Below, piece after piece: positions 53,501 to 64,000 of a stretch of DNA of 64,000 nucleotides; within the stretch, counting starts at the first letter, position 1, and the number at the start of each line of letters is the position of its first letter. Position numbers and translations under genes: made by a program. The stretch lies in assembly GCF_030272615.1 (NCBI RefSeq), contig NC_081413.1, positions 448,486,538 to 448,550,537 on the forward strand, given 5' to 3'. The stretch is from Cryptomeria japonica. Its lineage: Eukaryota > Streptophyta > Pinopsida > Cupressales > Cupressaceae. The notes below the pieces were generated by a model. The model was given only the letters and a program-made list of their open reading frames with translations, was not told the origin of the DNA and did no database searches.

Positions 53501-56462
53501 TCGAAGGGACACAATGGACTAGTGAGAAGGGCGTGAATAAGTGGTAATCAATAAAAAATTTTACCTTGTAAAGATCTAAGGAATAATAACTTTAATCAAA
53601 AAACCATGAGAAGAGATATTAAATAGATCAACACACGCACACAAGAGGCATACCCATAACACAAGAATATATGAGGAAAACCCATGGTGGGAAAACCTTG
53701 GTGAGAAGTGTTGTTGGAGTCTACTACTCCAATCTAGCCTTACAGTAAATAAAATTTTACAATGTTTAGGGAACCAACCCAAGGAGCACCAACCCCTAAT
53801 TTTATGACAACCTACTCAAATAAGCACCTACCCCTTCTCTAAGAACCGACTCAAAGATTTACAGTGATTGTTCAAGATTACAATTGTAATGATAAATCCT
53901 TGTTACAAATGAGTTTTATAACACTTACAAATTTCTCATATCTTGAGAATGGCTTTCTCTACCTGCTAAAGTTTTCCCTCTATTTCTCCTCCTTCCTCTT
54001 TCTGGTTAACCTCTTCTCTCTACTACAACATTACTCTCCAAAATGTCTTGTTCTTGCTCTATACTGACACTTTCTACTTCTATAAATTTTCTCTGTTTTC
54101 TCTTGGTAGCTACGCACTCTATCTCTCTCTCAACAACAACTCTCTATACTTCACTGCTACTACACACCTCTCTTCAGCACACTGTATATATTCTCTCTAC
54201 ACACACCATCAATCAACTTTTTGAGATATCATTATTATCCTCCAACCAATATTGAATCACATTTACAGCTACTGTTGGATCAGATTTTTCTTGTACTGTA
54301 GACTTGAATATTTTATTCAAGTCAGTTGTCTTTGAGATCTACAACTTTGGATATTTTATTCTCTTTCCTACATATGATCTCATACTTGCCACCTATAGTA
54401 AATGTATCCAATCTTTCTTCTGATCATTCTTTGTACTAATATTTCTAAGTTTAGTAATCTTCCTCTGCGTAAAACGATTTGCAATCCTTGATCGAGCCAC
54501 ACAGCCTACCTGCAAATCAGTCACCATTAATGTGTTTTCCATCCTCTATTGACCTATTATAAAAAGATCAACAACCACTGCACTAGAATCCTTCGTCAAT
54601 AACTTCTGCATATCTGATTCATTATTTGTTCATCAGGGAGCCTCATTTCTTCATGCATTCCTTGTCCGGATCAGATGGTCAAGGTTGATCAACTACCATG
54701 TAGATCATTTTGCCTATCGGCATGCATACATCTTCTTATTCAATGTCAAAGTTACTTGATCAATCCTAGTCAATCGTGAACATGGACCTTTGAGTCTATT
54801 AGCTTACAGACATGGCTGCAAAGTCAATCACAATCTTCAATTTTGTCAACAAAATACACTTTCATCATTTCGACAAGTGTTCTCTAATTTTCTCCGTACA
54901 TTTCATGTCGTCGGGTCAAAATTGGTCAATGCTCATGTGGACTATCGAGCTGCTTTGATCCATTGAAATTCATACTGTGGCTAACCTTTTTGTTATATGC
55001 CTCGCATGTGTGTCCTACTCATGCGGGATAAGCTTATGTCATTCTCAATAATCTTTCCTCTTTATTTCTTATCCCACACCACATTAGCATAGTCTCTTAA
55101 CCCACGCGGGATAAGGTTTGTCTATTTTTGTCTTTCCTTGTCCTTATCCCATGCTATATTCATTAATCCTATTTCACCTCACAGGATAAGCTTTCTTCAT
55201 GCTAGAAAATATTTTCCCTTATCCTACGTTTCTTGTGTTTCTTTTCTCCTTTGATGTCTGAAGACCACATGGGATAAGCTCTTTTATCTTTCACCTTAAC
55301 ATTTTCTTATCCCACAGACCTTTCATTATCCCCATGGGAACGTGCAGGATAAGGAAACCTTTATTTTTCTTTTATACTCTTATCCCACAACAATTTTCTT
55401 ACTGTTGTGAACCCTCGTGGAATAAGGATTTCCTTAGTATCCTTTGCTTTTCCTTAGTATCCTTTGCTTTTCCTTATCCTACGAGTCTCTTCTCATCCCT
55501 GCTTGGTCACATGGGACAATAAGACCCTTCAATGCCTACTTCACTTTTCATTATCCTGCGGGATAAGCATCTTCAAGCAACCTCCCTTTCATTTCTTATC
55601 CCGTGAGACCATTTCTCTCTAAGTTTCACCATGCAGGATAATGAGTCATCTTTACTTTTGTTATCTGGCATGACATTGTCTGAGCTTCTTAACCTATGCA
55701 GGATAAGGGAATTTGCAATCTTCCCTTTAGTTTCTTATCCCGTGTGACTTTTGTTGGTCACTTTTGACACTGCGAGATAAGAGGGAAAATATCTCCACTT
55801 TGACCTCTTTTGACTATCTTATCCCAAACAACCATCATTGATCTCTTTTAACAACACGGGATAAGAGGGACCGCCTTGTTCAAAAAACTTAAGTTATCCC
55901 ACATGACCATCGATGGTCACATATTGAAAATGTGGGATAAAGTATAACACTTTTCTCTTCACTTAAGTGTTATCTCACAAGGTATTCAACACTCATCCAA
56001 CATACTATGGGATAAGAAGAAACATCATGTGAACCTCACAAGTGTTATCCCACAAGGTCAACACTTCTTCTCAAGAACGTTGTAGGATAAGAGGATAGCT
56101 CGATTGATCGATCAACAATGTTATCCCCCAAGGTCATTTAACCCTCAACCAACATGCTATAGGATAAGGGGAACACCATTTCCTTTTCAGCGGATTTATC
56201 CTACACGATCTCTTCCCTGGTCATGAACACAACATGGAACCCATGGATACATGTGAACCAAACAGCTACTGCCATGTGGAAATCACGACATACAAACCAC
56301 AACACATGATTTAGTGACTGTTGCCGACATGACCGACATGTGAAGATGATGAATCAAGTCAAAACCCCTGCAGCATAACAGGGTGTGTTATGCATGACTA
56401 CTATCAGAATCATTGCAACCTCCCTTGACATCCTTTTGACATCAATGACAATAATGCCCACA
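53501..56462 (-). repeat. 5' LTR of copia A (2,962 bp, complete)
   Basis: Starts TCGAAGGGACACAATGG (the TG is TC here) and ends ATAATGCCCACA, followed by TSD TAGAG. Nearly 3 kb is long for a copia LTR. The U3 half (55020-56215) carries about 32 GGGATAAG / CTTATCCC motifs in alternating orientation. TTGACATCAATGACAA lies near its sense 5' end (56437-56452). Confidence 0.92.
55020..56215. repeat. alternating inverted GGGATAAG motif array in A LTR
   Basis: About 32 copies of a 10-13-bp motif (consensus near CATGCGGGATAAG) occur roughly every 38 bp, switching orientation almost every time (for example GCGGGATAAG at 55027, CTTATCCCAC at 55068, GCGGGATAAG at 55108). The core GGATAAG equals the plant I-box / GATA-type element. 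The truncated left LTR shows the same array at 17645-18600. Confidence 0.85.
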
Positions 56463-56467
56463 TAGAG

Positions 56468-56843
56468 ATTGCATCAGGGACTAAGACTAAAGGTAATATC
56501 TTTCACTTGAATGCTAGTGAGAAAAGTTGTTTGATTGATTAGATTGATGAAAGTTGGTTGTGGCATAGAAGGATGTGTCATGTTAATTTTGAGTATATGA
56601 TAAGGATTAAATCTACTCAATCTATTAGAGATTTGTCTAAAATTGTGGAGGCATATAATCCAGTATGTAAAGAGTGTTACTTTGGAAAGCTAACAAGAAC
56701 TGCATTCAAGAGGAAGTTGTATTCATCTAATGGATTGCTAGATCTTGTGCATACTAATTTGTGTGGTCCTACAAGAGTGAAAAGTGTGCATGGTGATAGA
56801 TATTTCATGTTGTTGATTGATGACTATTCTAGGATGATGTGGG
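56468..56843 (+). pseudogene. copia B pre-integrase and integrase start (continuation)
   Basis: Continues the B frame from 16160: IASGTKTKGNIFHLN, a TAG, then SWLWHRRMCHVNFEYM with the second zinc pair CKECYFGK, and the start of the integrase core where HTNLCGP has Asn in place of the first catalytic Asp. It is cut after SRMMWV by the LTR of element D. The rest of B would lie to the right of D and I, outside the window. Confidence 0.92.
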
Positions 56844-57896
56844 TGTTAGGTCCCGGAGACAACTGAGAGGGGGGGGTGAATCAGTTGTCAAATAAATTTA
56901 AACCAAAAATAATTTAACCAACTTAATGCTTAATACCGGTAAACCAGTTAAGTATGCCGGTAGACAGTTATAATAGTTAATTGCTATATTGGAAAGGATT
57001 AGTGCATGAAACATAAACACAAAGTCATCCACAACACATAACACCAATATTTGTACGTGGAAACCCTGTAAGGGGAAAAACCATGGTGGGAAACCTTACC
57101 CACAATCAAATGATACTACTATAGATAGTAAGTGTACATAAATGGGGTCTGCACATGCAGAAAGGCCAATAGCCTAGATCTCATTGCTCAATCACAAAAT
57201 GGGAGTCACACTGACTATAGTTGGATGGTTAAATCCAATAAGAATGTACTGCACAAAATAGCATCTTCATATGCTAGATTCAGTACCGGTGTAATGCTTA
57301 TATGCTTCCACAAAAAGCCCTCCTTCAATCTTCAAATGATGTCTGCATGTATAGCTTTGCTTAATCTCACATATACCTTCACACAATCCTTTTTCGCATT
57401 CCATAGTTGATCTTACAAATAAGATCTTACATTTATACCATAACCTAAGACCAATTTTAGTAGGTCGGCTCTACAAGATATTACAATAAAAACATTTTAC
57501 AAACAATATAATATCCAATGCAATAACCGATTGAACATGTTGGCTTAATGCATTTACAACAATAATTAATCATCTCCATAGCATGCCATGTTGATCTGGA
57601 AAAGATAAACATGCCGATGTAACCCTAGACTTATTTGTCGGTAACAACAAATATGCAACTATGAATATACCAATGAACAAAACTCTAGGAAAAGATGTCC
57701 AGATGATGTCTTCGACATTACCAAGTGTTTTCCATGCCATTCCAAGTGTCAGTGATCATTATATCTTGCCGGTGTATCAGATACCAGTAACTGTGCAATA
57801 GTTACTTGCTTGCCGGTGAATGTTGTTGGATCTCCAAAGTGCTAGCGTTTTAGTAGGTGTTGACATCAATGACAAAACCATACCAAAATACCAACA
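56844..57896 (-). repeat. 3' LTR of copia D (1,053 bp)
   Basis: TGTTAGGTCCCGGAGACAAC ... AAAATACCAACA. Matches 347-1395 in reverse. A G run of seven lies at about 56869-56875. Confidence 0.93.
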
Positions 57897-58274
57897 ATCT
57901 CCCCCTTTGGCATTGATGGCAACACAAGATGGAAAAACCATCCTAGTGCCAAAATAGAAATGCCAAGTACCAAAAACCAACAATCTCCAAAAAGATTATA
58001 ACCAGAAAGTAATAATCTCTTCTAAACAACAATCTCTTTTCCATACCAATCTCTCCCCAAAAGATAATAAAGATAATGTGTTTTTCCATATATATCTCTC
58101 CCCCTTTGACATCAAATTCCAAAGTTACAATAAAACCAAGTTCATATACAAAATACCTATCAATTCAATATACCAACTACTCCCCCTGAGAAGTAGCTTC
58201 CTCATCAAAGATCAGAATAAAAGATTTCTCTGTTAATTCTGTCGGTTGATGATAATCATCAACTGTCTAAGTCT
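57897..58274 (-). promoter_or_regulatory. D 3' non-coding region with multiple polypurine tracts
   Basis: On the reverse strand: CCAAAGGGGGAGAT against the LTR, GTCAAAGGGGGAGAGA near 58097-58112 and CTCAGGGGGAGTAG near 58180-58193, plus GGGGAGAGATTGG near 58048. The same arrangement as in H. Confidence 0.75.
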
Positions 58275-60494
58275 CTAACGGTGGTGGTATGACTCCAAGC
58301 TGATCTCTGAGATATTCAAAAGTCTCCTTTGGCAAAGGTTTAGTGAAAATATTTGCAATCTGCTCTTTAGCAAATAAACCAGTTTTATTTCCTTTGCTTT
58401 AAATTTTTCCCTTAGAAAATTCAGTTTAATAGAAACATGTTTGGTTTTAGAATGTAATACCGGATTCTTAGATATATCAATTGCTGCAGTGTTATCACAA
58501 TAGATAGTAATACGTTCCTTGCATTTTACCTTTATGTCTTTCAACATTTTCTTAAGCCATAGTACCCGTGTACAATTAGTTGTTGTTGCAACATATTCTA
58601 ATTCTGTTGTTGATAAAGATGTACAACTTTGTCTCTTACTAAACCAAGAAACTAGTCTATTTCCAAGAAAGAATTCTTTACCGGTGGTTCTTTTTCTATC
58701 ATCCACATCTCCTGCCCAATTTGCATCTGTGTATGCACATAATTCAATGTTTTCATCTCTAGGATACCATAATCCAAGATTTATAGTGCCTTGTAAGTAC
58801 CGGAAAATCCTTTTTACTGCTGATTCATGATTTTCTCTAGGATTACTTTAAAATCTTGAAACAATACATACTGCATTCATAATATCCAGCCTGGTTTGTG
58901 TCAAATACAATAAACCTCCTCCATAGATTTGTATCTAGCTGGATTAACAGGTATAGATTCATCCCTTTGTGATAATTTGTCATTTGTTGTCATAGGTTTG
59001 CTTACTGGTTTAGAGTTCTCCATCCCAAATTTCTTTAGTAACTCTTTTAAGTATTTGGATTGACTCAAGAATATACCTTTATCAGTCTATGAAATCTACA
59101 ATCCTAAAAAGAATTTTATTTCTCCAATCATAGACATTTCAAATTCTTGCTACATTTTAATAGAAAATTCCCTACATAATCCATCTTCTCCTCCAAAGAT
59201 TATATCATCAAAAAATACTTCTATAATCAAGATGTCATCATTATTTACTTTATAATATAAATGGTTGTCTACATTTCCTTTAGTAAAACCAATTTTTAAA
59301 AGATACTTATCCAATCTTGCATACCAAGCTCTTGGACCTTGTTTTAGTCCATACAGAGCTTTTCTTAACCTGCAAACCATATCATTGTCATCTGTCAAAG
59401 AAAATCCATCAAGTTGTTCAATGCATACTTCCTCTTCAAGATCTCCATTCAAAAATGCACATTTAATATCCATTTGATAAAATTTGTAATTCTTGTGTGC
59501 TGCAAAAGCTAAAAAATAATCTGACTGCCTCAATTCTAGCTACCGGTGCAAAGGTTTCATTGTAATCAACTCCTTCTTTCTGAGAATATCCCTTACACAC
59601 TAGTCTTGCTTTATTTCTGACAACCTTACCATCTTCATTAATTTTGTTTCTGAATACCCATTTGGTTCCAATTACACTTTTATCTTTAGGTCGGGGAACT
59701 AATGTCCAAGTGTTGTTTTTCTCAATTTGTTCTAATTCTTCTTCCATAGCTTTAATCCAAAATTTATCTTCACAAGCCTCATTAACAGATGATGGTTCAA
59801 TTTGAGAAATAAGACATACCTCTTCATTTGCCAATCTTTCTCTTGTCATAACTCCTTTAAAATTGTTTCCAATTATTTGATCTTCAGAATGATTCAATCT
59901 TACATACTGGGGTGTCTTAGTTTGCTGTTGTTCCTCAATTACTATAGAATCCTCAGATGATACTGGAGTAACTGGATCTTCATTTTGTACCAGTGGATTT
60001 AGAGTAGGTTCATTTGTCAAAATTTCTGTTGCCGGTTCAGAGTCTATATACCTTGAAGTTCCTCTGAATTGTTCATCAATCTTTACATTTGTACTCTCAA
60101 CAATTTTCTGCAATCTCTTGTTAAAACATCTATATGCTTTTCTCTTAGATGAATAACCAAGAAATATTCCTTCATCACTTCTAGGATCAAATTTGCCAAT
60201 ATACTCATCTCTTCTAATATAACATTTACTTCCAAAAATTCTGAAATACTTAAGTGTAGGAGTATTACCAAACCATAGTTCATGAGGGGTCTTACCGGTT
60301 TCACCTTTGATGTGAACTTTGTTAAATGTATAGAACATTGTGTTGACTGCTTCTCTCCAATACACATATGGTAGGTTTGCTTCTGATAACATACTTCTTG
60401 CTACATCCAAGATAGTTCTGTTTTTCCTTTCAACAACTCCATCCTGTTGTGGTGTTCGAGGTGTTGATAGTTGTCTTCTGATTCCATTTAATTC
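58275..60494 (-). pseudogene. copia D integrase C-terminus, reverse transcriptase and RNase H
   Basis: Integrase resumes after the single stop at 60495: RQLSTPRTPQQDGVVERKNR carries the catalytic Glu, then KTPHELWFGNTPTLKYFRIF. The acidic linker and RT follow: NNTWTLVPRPKDKSVIGTKW, LVCKGYSQKEGVDYNETFAP. A frameshift near 59520 leads to QMDIKCAFLNGDLEEEVCIE and LRKALYGLKQGPRAWYARLD. The RT catalytic motif reads FFDDIIFGGED, with Phe where Val is usual before DD. RNase H (58706-58275) has YCDNTAAIDISKNPVLHSKT. The part 59150-58706 is more degraded. Confidence 0.9.
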
Positions 60495-62371
60495 TCAGAA
60501 TGTATTAAATTCTTTAGATGTTAATTCTCCTCCTTGATCTGATCTTAAACATTTGATTTTCTTACCGGTTTCATATTCAACCAATGCTTTGAACAGTTTG
60601 AGCTTTCCAAGTGCTTCTAATTTTTCACTAAGAAAAGTAACCCAGCACATTCTAGAATAGTCATCAATGGTTAGCATGAAATATCTATCACCTTGTAAGC
60701 TTTTAGTTCTAGATGGACCACACAAATCAGTGTGAATCAAATCAAGAGCATTATTTGATTTTTCTGGAATACTTTTGAAACTAGCTCTAACTTGTTTTCC
60801 AAATTGACATTCCTTACATACTGTATTGTGAGGTTTGACAATTTTAGGTAAATCTCTAACTGCCTTAGTAGTACTGATCTTTACCATGCAATCAAAGTTT
60901 GCATGATAGAGTCTCTTATGCCATAACCAAGTTTCATCTATATGCGCAATTAAGCATGTCTTTTCATTATTATTCAAATGAAAGATATTACCTCTAGTTT
61001 GATTACTGGTTGCAATTTCCAAACCAGTTCTATTCATGATTTTGCATTTTGCATTTTTAAATTGTAACTGAAATCCTTTCTCAACTAATTGACCAGCACT
61101 CAAAAGATTATGTTTTAATCCTTCAACATAGTAGACATTGTTAGTGTTATGCTTACCATCAAGAGATATTGAACCCTTACCTTTTATTGAACAAGCTTTG
61201 TCATCTCCAAATCTCACTAAGCGTCCATTATATTCTTGAAAGTTCAAGAATTTACCTTTGTCTCTTGTCATATGATGTGAGCATCCTGAATCAATGATCC
61301 ATTCATCCTTTAATTCAACTTTAGCTGCCAAGGCCTGTACTACCAGTTGACTAGTAGGTGTCGGTTGATCTTTTTTTATAGCAACAAAAACCCATCCATT
61401 GTCTATCGGATCCTCATCAGAATCATCAGTCACACCTTCATCAACAATGTAACAAGATTTGTCTTTATTCTTCTTAAATCTATATCTCTGATATTCAGGG
61501 TTAGGCTTGTATTTTCTTCTAGCTTCTTCTCTTAGTCTAGCATGTCTATGAGGGCATCTTGAAGCCATATGACCAATCTTATTGTAGTTAAAACACTTAA
61601 AGGGTGCTTTACCTTCATACTTACTTCCAACTGTACCTTTAGGCATTTTCCTTGCAAATAGTGCTTCAAGTTCTTCAAGTTCTTCATTTTCTTTCCTACT
61701 TTCTTCAAGTTCTCTTGCATAAAAGGCTTTCCAATCAAATTTGTCAAATGATGGAGCAGATGATGTTGATGCTTTAAAGGCCAAATCTGTCTTTATAGTA
61801 GCAACAAGACCAAATTCTTCAATTTCAAAAGTTGAAAGTTTCCCAATCAATGTATCCCTAGTAACTGATGTATTAGGCATTGTTCTTAACACATTTATAG
61901 CAGTGACTTTTATTTTATATGCTGGTGGAAATCCTCTTAAAACTTTTGAAACAATTTCATCCTCATTTAAGGTTCCTCCACAACATTTAATACCCAAAAC
62001 AATTTCATTTACTCTTTCCATAAAAGTAGAAATCCTTTCATCTTCTTCCATTTTTAGATGTTCATACTTGACTCGGAAGCTTTCAAGTTTTGCAATTTTG
62101 ACTATGGAATCTCCTTCATTCAATGTTTCCAAATGATCCCAAATAGCTTTAGCAGTACACCTATTTGATAGTCCCATGATTTGTTGATCTGATAATGCGC
62201 TCAAAAGTGCTTCTCTTGCTTTGCAATCATTTTCCTCATCTTTTGTCAAGTTAGCTAGTCTGGGGTGACCTGGTACAACAGCAATATAACCATTCTTTGT
62301 AACTTCCCAGATGTCTTTCCCAATGCAATTTAAATGTGTCTCCATTCTGATCTTCCATATGCCATAGTTGG
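60495..62371 (-). pseudogene. copia D gag, protease and integrase core
   Basis: An open frame of about 625 D-derived codons. It begins at the I insertion with TNYGIWKIRMETHLNCIGKD; Gag motifs include LSALSDQQIMGLSNRCTAKA and EIVSKVLRGFPPAYKIKVTA. The knuckle CFNYNKIGHMASRC (about 61598-61558) has lost its second Cys. Protease WIIDSGCSHHMTRD (near 61300-61265) is intact. The HHCC site WLWHKRLYHANFDCM ... CKECQFGK and the catalytic HTDLCGPSRTKSLQ and CLRSDQGGELTSKEF are present. It ends at a TGA (60495-60497), a single base change from Cys; the next codons continue in the same frame. D therefore has the best-preserved 5' pol of the window. The open frame upstream of 62371 is LTR sequence of I, not Gag. 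Confidence 0.93.
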
Positions 62372-63562
62372 TGTAGCGTCCTAAAATTGCGACACTTACA
62401 ATTTCGACTGCATTTGGGTCTTCATGATGGCAGCACAATGTTGAACCTGAATGGAGACCCCGAAACCTGCTTGCGACATCAAAAACTACATCTTTTTGCA
62501 CTTTGGCCTGATCCTCCTTGCACCCTGCTGTCCCGGGAGGTGGGACCATGGCGCCCAGCGCCCTGGTCCCTAGCCCTATTTTGGGCCCGGTCTCTTGTTG
62601 GGCATCGGGTCTTCAAGTTTGCAATTTGGAAAATAATGCTCCTAGGTCGGCCTAAGGTCAGAAAAATCAGTCTCCTAACCCTAATTGACAAGTATATAAA
62701 CTACATTCCCCCTCCCAGAAAAGGGGAGGAAAGAGATATGTGTGCAAGAGGCAGAAGCACTAGGCAAACATTCAAACATTCAAGCATTCAAGCATTCCTT
62801 CAAGCAATTGAGCATTCTAGGTCTCCATTCAAGGCTAGGTGTTGCATTCAAGACAAGGATTCAACCATTGAAGAGGAGATCACCTACAACATACAAAATA
62901 CAACATCATTACACCTTCGCATGTAAGAATACAAACATTCTTACAACAAGGTATCAATACTTGACTACATTACAAACATTTACATTTACAGCATTCTCAT
63001 TTCTTGGTTAATTCCAAAAATGGGGTTTGACCTAAAGGCAAACCCCTAATCCCTAACCCCCCAATCATCCTCTCTTTTCTATGTGTAGGTTGCAGGTACG
63101 CAGCTGTAATTGAAGATCTGGAATCCTTGTGCAGAGACGAACAGATCCCCCTTTGTTTCGCGGATTTTTCGAAGGACCGTGTGCACTCCGGGCACCATTG
63201 TCTCATCAACTTTTTCTCAAACTTACAGGACAGCATCGTCTCAACATTTTACTGCTAATTTCAGGTCCGTAGCTTCATCCCATGTCCTTATCTCTGTCTA
63301 AAAGTGAATCTTTCTTACTTTTACATACATTCCTAGTTCGATCTTTCTATCTACATTCTTTACAAAAGAGGGTATCCTTGATGTCTCAACCCTTGAAACT
63401 CATTTAGCATTCAATCTTGCATTGTGTGGGATTGGATCTTGTGAGTTTCAGCCCCTATTTTGAATGTAAAGTCTTTCCTAAGTGAAAATCGTCAATCCTA
63501 GTGACCTCCTTTCTCTCTCCATGGAGTGGGGGCACACCTAGGGTTCGATTTTCCACTTTACA
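62372..63562 (+). repeat. 5' LTR of gypsy-type element I (1,191 bp)
   Basis: TGTAGCGTCCTAAAATTGCG ... CACTTTACA, inserted in the D gag start (preceding bases GTTGG). TATA box GTATATAAAC at 62692-62701, followed by a C-rich initiator-like region. A CATTCAAG simple repeat lies at 62770-62815. The start TGTAGCGTCCTAAAATTG resembles that of the LTR at 3318 (TGTAATACCCTAAAATTG). Open frames at 62387-62926 are not coding. Confidence 0.8.
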
Positions 63563-64000
63563 TTTTGGTGAACCCAATGTGAACATCCTAATTCTGATTA
63601 TTCATGGTTAGATCTGAAAAAATTTGCTTCCTTAATTACATTTCCATGTTTGATCTTTTGCAAATTTTAGAGGTTAATTGCATAAAAACCCTAAATTTTC
63701 TTTTTAGTAATTGAGCTTGTGAAATGTTTAATTGTTAATGCTTGTTTCAGATCTATGCTTCTATTGCAAATTGTCAATTCATATTTGTGCTTTAATTCTA
63801 AAAATTAAGTGGTTAAGTGTCAAAACCCTAATTTTTAAAACCCTCTTGATTCAACCTTTGACCGATGATTTCACTGATCAAAACACCTCCAAATCGGCTG
63901 TAACTTTGGATTCTGCAACAAAATCATAATATCTCTCATCCCTAAAAATTTTGAAAAAAGTTGCGAGGATCGTGTGCACCTCGAGCGCCATTGTCCCCGA
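63563..64000 (+). mobile_element. element I primer-binding site and 5' leader (runs off the window)
   Basis: TTT then TGGTGAACCCAATGTGAA (63566-63583), the same primer-binding site type as element E. The following 420 bases are a T-rich leader without a coding domain; the window ends before any gag. Confidence 0.75.

Larger units (their letters stand above)
16161..56462 (-). mobile_element. composite copia element A, 40.3 kb including nested elements
   Basis: Element A is a reverse-oriented Ty1/copia element inserted in copia B with a 5-bp TSD (TAGAG). Its own parts are: 3' LTR (16161-18612, truncated), RNase H and RT remains (18613-18984, 19738-20740), integrase and protease (20741-22311), gag (22318-23216, 41546-42252 and 52955-53426), primer-binding site (53488-53499) and 5' LTR (53501-56462). 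It was split by a solo LTR of family F, by element F (itself split by G) and by element E, each with its own TSD. Removing the insertions leaves an element of about 10 kb. Confidence 0.9.
56844..62371 (-). mobile_element. copia element D (5' end cut by element I)
   Basis: Reverse-oriented, same LTR family as H. 3' LTR 56844-57896, polypurine tract, nearly complete gag-pol with few defects, then interrupted at the gag start (62371) by the LTR of element I. Its 5' LTR would lie beyond I. Left flank bases GTGGG (56839-56843) lie inside B integrase. Confidence 0.92.

Noticed and set aside
55020-56215. Possible CRISPR or tRNA-like cluster from regularly spaced short repeats
   Set aside because: Motifs alternate in orientation, are only about 10-13 bp and lie within an LTR; no tRNA arms.
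62372-62549. N-terminal extension of the D Gag frame (MVPPPGTAGC...)
   Set aside because: This part is LTR sequence of element I that happens to be open; Gag similarity starts only at TNYGIWK.
62387-62926. 179-codon plus-strand frame starting beside D gag
   Set aside because: Entirely inside the LTR of element I, spanning its TATA box; no domain and no matching frame elsewhere.

Overview
This is plant nuclear DNA made almost entirely of nested LTR retrotransposons, with one decayed plastid insert and no host gene that I can support as intact. The source is probably a large-genome seed plant. A gymnosperm (cupressophyte-like) is my best guess, because the insertions are old and deeply stacked and the plastid insert carries accD sequence with an unusual extension; this assignment is inference. 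Nearly all coding sequence belongs to Ty1/copia elements (gag, CCHC knuckles, DSG protease, HHCC/DDE integrase, xxDD reverse transcriptase, RNase H), with some Ty3/gypsy remains.

Layout. 1-1395: 3' end and 3' LTR of a copia element (H) inserted into an antisense plant-mobile-domain (PMD) reading frame (1396-1723), which has its own TATA box and probable 5'UTR intron and lies upstream of a gypsy-type 3' LTR (3318-4497). 4533-9472: 5' half of a reverse copia element (C1) with its 5' LTR. About 9473-11160: plastid-derived DNA with broken psbT, psbN, psbH and an accD fragment. 11650-13415: decayed reverse Ty3/gypsy gag (K). 13416 onward: a nested stack. Copia B (+) sits in K. Copia A (-, 16161-56462, TSD TAGAG) sits in B. 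Element F (-, 23217-41545, TSD CTTAT), element E (-, 42253-52954, TSD CCTTC) and a solo LTR of family F (18985-19732, TSD TATAT) all sit in A. Copia G (+, 33736-41293, TSD TATGA) sits in the 5' LTR of F. After A the B integrase frame resumes (56468-56843). It is then cut by copia D (-), which is itself cut at its gag start by a gypsy-type element I (62372 to the window edge). The deepest path is K > B > A > F > G.

The most interesting content is in the two elements without polymerase. F keeps only a coiled-coil plus multi-knuckle C-terminal half of a copia Gag. Where protease, integrase, RT and RNase H should be, it carries one ancestral frame of roughly 1,100 codons with no recognisable pol motif. 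E has 1.5-kb LTRs, a primer-binding site that is not initiator-Met-like, and one ancestral frame of about 900 codons (Gln-rich coiled-coil part plus a 590-residue Pro/Ser/His-rich part with internal repeats), also without pol. Both look like non-autonomous LTR elements with additional proteins that I cannot name. The LTR of A carries a striking array of about 32 GGGATAAG motifs in nearly strict alternating orientation.

All coordinates of LTR ends, TSDs and motifs were read by eye; similarity statements are visual estimates, not alignments.
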